From Siderastrea siderea (lineage: Eukaryota > Cnidaria > Anthozoa > Scleractinia > Rhizangiidae), in NCBI GenBank assembly GCA_964030785.1, contig OZ034968.1, positions 54,781,730 to 54,845,729 of the forward strand: DNA of 64,000 nt, given 5' to 3'. A program made the position numbers and the translations under genes. The notes beneath the pieces are model-generated. The model saw nothing but the letters and a program-made list of their open reading frames with translations, made no database searches and was not told the DNA's origin. Shown here in pieces: positions 56,457 through 64,000 of this stretch (positions are counted from its first letter, which is position 1; each line of letters opens with the position of its first letter).

Positions 56457-59400
56457 ATGGCTGAGTCTTCAGGGAAGTGCAAATCATATATTCAACAGTT
56501 TGCCTGTGGAGTGGGTCACGTGATGAATGACTTCACCCGTATGGTACTGTCCTCCTTTAGACTTATTTTCCTGATGAAAGTTGTCAGCGTGTCCGCTGCT
56601 AACGCTGGCTGGTTAATTTTCTACACTCGTTTTGTTGGCGCTCTCGTTTTTCGACCGATCGTCGGCTATATGTGCGACAGAGTCTACATTCCGGTTCTAT
56701 CACAGAAGCTCGGCAAGAGAAAGTCATGGCACCTGGTTGGAAGCGTGCTAACAGTTGTCTTCGTACCACTGTTTTATAGCACTTGTTTTGTTTGCAGCAG
56801 CGAGCCAAGTGAATGGCAACTGATGGTTTACTACTGCATAATCACCACTTTTGTGATGTTTTCCGTCAGCTGTGTTGAAATCGCCCATCTGTCACTCATT
56901 TCTGTTGCAGCAAAGGATCAAAGTGAAGCTGTCAAACTAAATGCGTTGAGGTTTGCAGATATCAGTTTTTGGTTATACCTTAAGTTATTCCCTTATGTCT
57001 TTTTAGTGAAATTTGGAACTTTTAGCATTTTAGAGAACGATCAGTCCTCCTTAAAGAATTTCACAAATTCTGGAAATTCCTGATCCTTGGTAGACGAGTT
57101 ATTTTTTCGTTCCTTCTTCACAACCAGCGGACGGATTGGCTCTGTGAAAATATTCCAAGTAGAAATATGGCAACTTATCTTGTGTCAATGCTTTTCAAAC
57201 GCCCCTGAGACAACAAATATGTTCTAGTGACAACGTCCCCATAAGTATCTTTGATATCTACAACGAAATACGTGAACTAAAAAATTACATTTTTTGAGAA
57301 AATTTCAGGGAGTTTTCAAGCAAACAATTCTAACTATTCTTGTTTTAACATCCTCAGAATGGCGTTTATGTTCTTAACCGGTATTTCTTCCTACCTTGTG
57401 GCGCTGGCGATTTCAGGACAAGATGGTCACGATCAGTTAACACCAGATAGCTCAAAAGATTTCGCGGTTAGTTTAAAATGGATGCAATAAACATTAAAAG
57501 CGAAAGTCTGTTGATCAGAAACTCAGCATTTCTTACAATTGTCCTTTAGGTGACTGGTCCCCTTTAAGTTAAGGTAACTTTTCTAGAGTATGCCTATAAT
57601 CCCCTTGAAAATACATGTACGGTAAAGTTAGCGAAAGCCTATACTGAAACACGAAGAAAATTGTCAGTTAAAGAGGTCTAAACATACTTAAACGGAAGAA
57701 ATTAAATTTTACCGTTGAAAATTAAAACAGGAAGCTTTTAAAAGCGGTTATTATATAATGTTATTAAGATTAATGCCAGCGCTTCCACCTGATACTGAAT
57801 TCAAAGAAATTTCTAAAAACGCATTTAACGTGTTTTTGTAGTCCACCGTCTTGCACAAACTTGAGTGAGTTTTGAAGAACTCGCCAAAATTAATTACTGG
57901 CATCCAATACTATGTACGCTCGTTAACTCCTGTTTGTGGCCATTTTGCTTTCACTAGGTCATAACTGTAATTTTTGTCGGAATAGGACTGGTGTTTGCTG
58001 TTATATTCCACATTGGAGCAAAAGAACCTTGTGACCAACTACCAGACAAGACAAAGTTATCGACTGAAGACTCAGTGGTAAAACTATGTCAAATATTTTA
58101 TTAGCCTGTTTTTGGGACGGGAAGAAAGAATGCGCACGGAAAAGAGTCGTGAGGAGGAAAATGGGAAAAGGGGAGAATTAAAGAATGCACTCCTACCGAT
58201 ATTCCTGTGCAACGAGTGAGCCCAACTCTTAAAATTAAAAAGTAAAAATATTTAGTAATTTACTCATATTTACATGGAGTAAATGCAAATATGTTATATT
58301 AAATAATTTCCAAATTTACATGGTGCAAATGTAGGGTAATAGCCACTTTAAGTTCTTTAAGTTAAGGGTGCAAATCTGGTTTGATTTCTTTGCTTTTCTC
58401 TTGTTCTTGCCTACGGTTTTACTCTCAATGTTCCAGCTTTTTTCCCTTAACAAAAGCTAGCATAATCTGGGAAAGGCCTTTTTTTCAGACTGGATTAGTT
58501 GTGATTGGAGAGAAGAGCCACTCTTAACTCTTAGCAGTGTTGTAGAATAGAATGAAATAGAATAGAATAGAATAGAATAGAATAGAATAGAATAGAATAA
58601 AATAGAATAGAAACTTTAATAACGTGTCTAAAGTGTCTAGCAGGGGGAAATCCCCCTGCTAATAGGGGACACCTAACTAACAGTTAAAGGTAACTATAAG
58701 ATAGTTACCATTGTATATTTATTGTATATTTATGCATTGACATGATTCATTTAATGCACGGATTCAGTGATTCATTTAATGCACGGTGATTCATTTATGC
58801 ATCGACACGACTCATGGTATATTTATGCATTGACATGAGGCTTTCTCTTTCTTTTTTTAAAGAGTTCTACAGATACAACTTATACAGAAACGTCGGAGGC
58901 TGATGACGTTGTGTTGAAGTTCTCAGATGAATCGAAGGGCAACGTACAAAATGGAATAGACAGTGATGTAGACAAGTCGGCGCAGCACAACCTAGAAAAA
59001 GAAACACTACGTTTCATAAATAATGACGAAAACACAGCAATGTCAGCGGAAGATTCAAAAGGTTGTTCTCAAGTAGCATCTGCGGAGTCCCTTGGTGTTG
59101 ACAATAAAGAATTCAGTGACAGCAAAGAAACAGCAGCAACACCAAGGTCTTCAAATCAGGTCGCCGTCACAATTGAGGAGAAAGTGGATTGTACTTTTGC
59201 CGTAGGCAAGCCATTCGTCGTGTCCTCTGATTCTGAATCTGCACTTCCTGCAACTGCAGAAAACAAGACGGTACGAGCCTGGTTAAAGGATCCTAACTTG
59301 TACAAGGTAACTTCTCTCTACTTTTTTGTAGATAGAAGCAAACTTGCATATGTAGCGTTATTATATTCCCGTTTCAGTTGAAATTACATTCAATTGATTA

Positions 59401-62400
59401 AAGTAACTGTTTTTCTTTCGTTATCAGGTCGCCATTATCTATACGTGTACAAAGGTTCTACAAGATATTTCTTATTCTTATTTGCCACTGTTCCTTACCG
59501 ATACACTGAAGTTTGAAAAGGTACAAGGTGGAAATATACATATTGACATTTGCTTTGTTTCTTCTCTCAATCACTCTCTCAGTCACTAGCTCAATATGAT
59601 GAGTGGATTATACAGCTAAACATGTCGTCACTGATAACTTGTTCATCCTCTCAGTCATGCACTTTTTTCATTTGTCCATTTAGTGTTAACGACTAGTTAT
59701 AGTAAAACGCCAGCAATGTTTGCTTGGTTCATTTATAGTTTTGATTATGATTATTCAACTGACGATTGTAGACGTTCTCGCTTTTTATGTTTTTATTACC
59801 TTTTTGTCATTTTTTCCTCAGACCAAACAACAAAGAAACAAAAAGAGACTATTTTGACAAGGAAAAAAAGTTATGTTTACTTATTTATTTCAGGAAGCTA
59901 CCGCATATTTGCCACTTGTTGTGTTAGTCGTTGCCACAGTTTCCACCGGAATAACAAAGAAACTTATTGGCCAAATTGGAAGCAAGGTAGGATATCATGG
60001 AATATAGAAAAGGACGGAAAGAATTTGAAAAAGTCGCTTTCCAAATAACAAGGCTCTAATCCATTTCGGCCATAACAGTTACGAAGGGACCTTCAACAAA
60101 AGACGCAAGTCTGGAGCATTAGTTTGGTTTCCACTGATCGAAATCTCATAGTGTCACCAGTACTTAAAATATCTGCCATAATGAACACTTCATAACACAA
60201 GCATTTCCGATTAAGTTAATTCAACTTGAGTTGGCTCCAAGCTAACCCAAATTCACCTTTCTTTACTTGCAGTGGTCTTTCATCTTGGCTGGTGTTGTCG
60301 TGATTGGAGCTGCCGTGTGGTTTTATTTTATTACCCAGTCCTCCAGAGTGTTAATATACCCGGCCGCGGCTTTACTGGGTTTTGGATTCTCCGCCATGTT
60401 CGTTAATGCTTTTAGCTTCGCAACAGAGCTTATTGGAGACAACAAAGTAAGCCAGTTACTCATCTTTGATATGATTATGCTACGATAATTTTACTCGAAA
60501 TAATAAATTAGGAAACAAAACTTGAAATTCAATAAATGGCGCAATAAAGTTGTGGATGTCTCAGTCGATATCTATTGGATCTCAATCGCAACGTTTAATA
60601 TTGTTTCCTCAGAACACTTCTGGTTTCGTATTTGCTTTCCTTGGCATGGTAGCAAGTCTTGCTGGAGGATCCGTGGTCATGATTATACAGAATTTCTTCC
60701 CTGAAGAAAGGTAACACACCGGGGCGGGTGTCCTGTTGGGAAGCTTATAGGGATGTCAGCAGATCGTACGTTATAATTACAGAGTCTCAATGGGGTGGTT
60801 GCTTTTACTGTGAACGGATAAAATTTTGGCTTTTTTACGGCTAACAGTTAATTTCTTTCTGTTACGGTTTAGAAAAAACTTAAAAATCAATTTGCATTGT
60901 TTTAAAAAGTTAAAATTTCATTTCTACTGTGGTGATACACATTTAAGGTCTTTGGACCATTCTGGGAAGAAAAAAAATTTAAAAAACCAGGTAATTATTT
61001 GGAGAATTGTAATTTTGGTTTTCTTTCGGTACCAGGGCGGAATATGTAGCCGTCCTACCCGCATTAGCCGCGATACAAGACATACAAACAATCTTAACAA
61101 GAGACCTTGATACTATCAATATGACAAATCGTGGCTACAAATGATTTTTACGGTTAACTTTTTTTACGACTAACGGTTAAAATATTTCAATTTTACGCCT
61201 AATGACCAAACTTTTTTGTGGCATTAACTGACCTATTCTAATCACACGAGGCTTCTAGCTTAGTTAGGTAGAACATTGCAATCGGCACCCAGGATAACAT
61301 GGGTTCAGTGCAGGTTGGCAACTTTTTCCTTCAGTCACGTGATCGGAAAAAAAAACTTTACATACCTTTTTGATTTATGCGTTTTTCATTAAATGTCTAG
61401 AATCGTTGCACCAGTCTGGAAAGTGTAAGATGTTGTGTGGGAAAGAATCGTTATTTACGTTGTTTTAGCCAGTAACGTTGGAAGTAATGTGCTGATACAC
61501 GTATGCGAAGGGGCTTATTACGGGAAAAATGTACTCCTTGCTAATACCACGTCAGTGGTCCTATGACTGGGGTCGGGGAGGGGGTGTTGCAATATCTGGA
61601 GGGATGGGGGGGGGGGGGCTGGGGTAGTGGCTGCACGCAGCACTTTACGATTTATGATCTGACTGATGATATCTTACTCCTTCTGATTTTCAGTGCCCGA
61701 ACTGAGGACTGCAAACAGTGTGACAGTTATAGCAGTTATGTGCGTCACATGTTTTCACTCGTGCCAGGCTCTCTTGCTGCCATTAGTTTGCTAACAGTTT
61801 TGTTGTCCCAAGCTTCAAAATTAACTTGCAAGCCACATGGTAAGGCCCATTGATGTTTTAATGTTCCTTGCATACATCTTATTGAGAAATAAGAAGAAGT
61901 AAGCGATGCAACTCCGTGGAATGCTGGGAAGGAGTACGGACCAGCTTGTAAATATTCCGCTTACTGATAGATATTTTTATCTCAGATATTTTTGGTTTAT
62001 TTATTATTTTATTATTGATTCAGGCATGCTGCGTAATAGTTGAAAAGCACCGATCCTAAGTAGTTTTTACAAAGAAATCAAAAGAATTTGACTTTTGTCG
62101 GTTTATCGGTGACCAGACAATGATATTAAGGTGGTCTTATACCCAAAAAGTGAATTTCTTAGAAAAGAACTTTGCGGGAGACTTTTACCCTCATTTTATA
62201 GGGATTCACGCCCTGACTTCAAACTGAGTCTTTTCAGGTCACGTGACATAATAGTTAATGATTAACCAGCCTTCTCAGTAAAAAAATAGGGGGTTCATTG
62301 TAAGCACGATATCTAGCTAATGCACGGTTGGATAAGTATGAAATCAACTTAGGTCTGTCCACAGATGAATTCCTCAGGGGCTAAACCTCGAAAATTAAGC

Positions 62401-62522
62401 AGCTTGGCCTCTTTCGAATTTATTTTCATTCTTTTTTTCCAGAAAGTAAGGTAGAAGGAAATAAAAAAGAGGGCAAGGATTCACTTACTGAGAAGCAGTT
62501 CAAGATCGTGAGCATTTTTTAG
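56457..62522 (+). CDS. MFSD12-like major facilitator transporter, copy C
   Basis: Exons: 56457-56950, 57358-57466, 57958-58077, 58863-59306, 59428-59520, 59894-59986, 60273-60446, 60613-60710, 61694-61839, 62443-62522; all GT-AG with consistent phase, 616 codons plus stop. The start is the ATG of MAESSGKCKSY, aligned with copies A and B; an in-frame ATG at 56433 is an alternative. An acceptor at 56411 suggests a 5' noncoding exon. Signatures: FACGVGHVMNDFTR, FRPIVGYMCDR, KLGKRKSWHLVGSVL, EIAHLSLISVAAKDQ, then a 148-residue loop (residues about 242-389, exon 4) ending VRAWLKDPNLYK, and the second helical bundle. Family knowledge: MFSD12 acts in lysosome-related organelles in cysteine import. 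The last exon is lysine-rich (KVEGNKKEGKDS) and unrelated to the YYRW tail of A and B. A donor-like gtgagc in it (62508) leaves room for another 3' exon. Confidence 0.87.
58543..58612. repeat. (AGAAT)n pentanucleotide repeat
   Basis: About 13 units of agaat/aaaat in intron 3 of copy C. Confidence 0.93.
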
Positions 62523-64000
62523 GTTTACGACCTAGGAAATTAAGTCCTTTAATCTTGCTGAAAATTTCAGAACACTAGGTTACAATGCCCCGGAGATATC
62601 GTGCTCAAAAGTTCATTCAGTTCGAGAAATTCTGTTATTGGAGAAAAACAGTCTTAAAGATAAGGTAACGGATTCTAGACAGCTTATCCGTCGCTCATTA
62701 TCCTAAACCTATTGTCAAATTCAAGTTGCCACACTAAAATACAAGCTGAACGGTAATTTGATGCAAAAACCATCGTTTCTGTAAGATTTGGGTCATGTTT
62801 TGTCGGTTAAAACTCGGACCTCGGGACTCTCTCCTCAGTCAGGTGTTTCTCCACAGTAGTACCAGATGTCATTTTACAGAGAGGCGGGGGGGGGGGGGGT
62901 GTAATGTTCTTATTGAGGCTTGTTTGTGCGCATTTAATAAATGTAAACAATTGTTGCTATGGCCGTTGCTATGGAAAAAGTCGCATACTGCTGATTAGAT
63001 TTCTTAAATCTCGCTGCTTTAATCCTGGAAATCGAGTGAGATTATTTCAAGACAGCATTCCCAAGTGTTTAAAGTTTACAATTTTGCCATTTAAAAAAAA
63101 GTGACTTTTGCAACCTAACATCACCTTTTTTGAGTATAAGACCACCTTAAAGCCAATGAGATTCGCGTATTTTTACAGTAAGACCACGGTGAGGTGTCTA
63201 CTGAAGCTCCGTCTGTAGTAAGACGCAAAAGCTTTTATGTACTTTACAGTGACTTTTATACTTACTGAATTTTGGTTGTAACCCGTGAGGATATTAGGAT
63301 TGGTGCATGTTTTGGTCCTCAGCAGAGCAGTCCTGAAAAGGATTGTTATTGATGTGTCACAATAATTGCTTTCATTCGGAGTAATGCACTGCCAGTCTGC
63401 CGAAAACATACTGATTCTACCTGTAATGGTATCGAGGTCTTGAGCAACGTTATGTTATGTGGAAATAATATCTTTTTTTCGAAAAATAGCGTTTTTCCCT
63501 GTCAACTTTCTCCCCTTGAATGTTGTACATGTCCTACAGGAATGTCCCCCCCCCCCGGGGGGGCACCTGACCCATGTTTGTGTGGACCTGACTCCGTTTA
63601 GGACAAAAAAAGGCTTAAAATGCCAACCCTGTTTTGGACAGCACCCTCCATTCTTTTGGTTTACACAGCATATTTCTCCGCTTAAGGATTGCTGAATACA
63701 GTCAACTCTCGCCTCCTGGACACCTCGCTATTACGGACCCCGTTATTATTGGAGGTGAAGTCCCAGAGAATAAGAAATTACTCAAAACTCCCGCTATTAC
63801 GGACTCTCTATTACGGACACCAAATCTTGGTCCTGATGGTGTCCGTTATAACGAGAGTTGATTGTACTGTGTAAGCCATATTTAACGACGACAATCATGC
63901 AACCATACCCTGATAAGGGCAAGTTCAGACCCTGTCTAGGACAGTCTCGCATAAAATTACATATCCTGTTCAGGACAGAGAGGCTAAAAACCATACCTTG
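62523..64000. other. Right edge: no supported gene, repeats only
   Basis: Contains G and C homopolymers (about 62886-62899 and 63546-63567) and a pogo-like MITE. Near the very end, spaced phrases such as ctgtctaggacagtctcgcataaaatta and ctgttcaggacagagagg suggest part of a further repeat cut by the window edge. Another 3' exon of copy C may lie here but is not recognisable. Confidence 0.45.
63699..63864. mobile_element. pogo/Tigger-like MITE with TA target duplication
   Basis: cagtcaactctcg at the left and cgagagttgattg at the right are inverted ends, each flanked by TA (63697-63698 and 63865-63866). Internal phrases such as tattacggac repeat toward both ends. The CAGT...ACTCTCG ends, TA duplication and 166-bp size fit non-autonomous pogo-like elements of the Tc1/mariner superfamily. 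Confidence 0.8.

Overview
The window is animal nuclear DNA, AT-rich, with short phase-conserved exons split by GT-AG introns, dense microsatellites and many nested transposons. A secreted PAN/EGF/D8C protein, an expanded MFSD12-like transporter family, a tRNA-derived SINE with a (TTA)n-tail SINE relic, and Penelope-, SGNH/tyrosine-recombinase- and Crypton-type elements together suggest a cnidarian, most likely a stony coral. The species cannot be fixed from sequence alone. All gene models below were read by eye from exon homology, splice sites and reading phase.

Layout. (1) 2.1-7.5 kb, plus strand: a five-exon secreted protein (signal peptide, PAN/apple, fibrinogen-N-like segment, two EGF, D8C). 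Its last intron holds a Penelope-like element whose two halves point in opposite directions. (2) 10.5-62.5 kb: three paralogous ten-exon MFSD12-like membrane transporters, here called A (10527-29134, minus), B (32765-45226, minus) and C (56457-62522, plus). A and B are in tandem; B and C diverge head to head and keep inverted copies of shared upstream sequence. A and C read as intact (595 and 616 codons). B has a 2-bp insertion in exon 8 and a 1-bp deletion in exon 9, so it is probably a pseudogene.

(3) Intron 2 of A is swollen by an 11.3-kb CACTA/EnSpm-like element (16328-27650). It has CACTG...CAGTG ends, subterminal repeats and a 27-bp minisatellite, and carries exons of its own acidic-tailed protein. 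A 5.6-kb tyrosine-recombinase retroelement (SGNH hydrolase, gag-like, RT/RNase H, YR; Ngaro/DIRS-like) is inserted inside it and is dead by several visible mutations. The matching intron of B is an empty site showing where the CACTA element landed. (4) Introns of B hold a tRNA-derived SINE abutting a 1.6-kb near-perfect palindrome flanked by TTAA, a 1.1-kb inverted-repeat element, and a 230-bp palindrome with two hammerhead-ribozyme-like cores of the Penelope type. (5) Between B and C lie diverged duplications and a Crypton-type tyrosine recombinase fragment. (6) The right edge has no further recognised gene but carries a pogo-like MITE.

Best leads: the A/B/C transporter cluster with its variable cytoplasmic loop, the CACTA insertion dated by a paralogous empty site, the nested SGNH/YR retroelement, the hammerhead-like palindromes and the TTAA palindrome.
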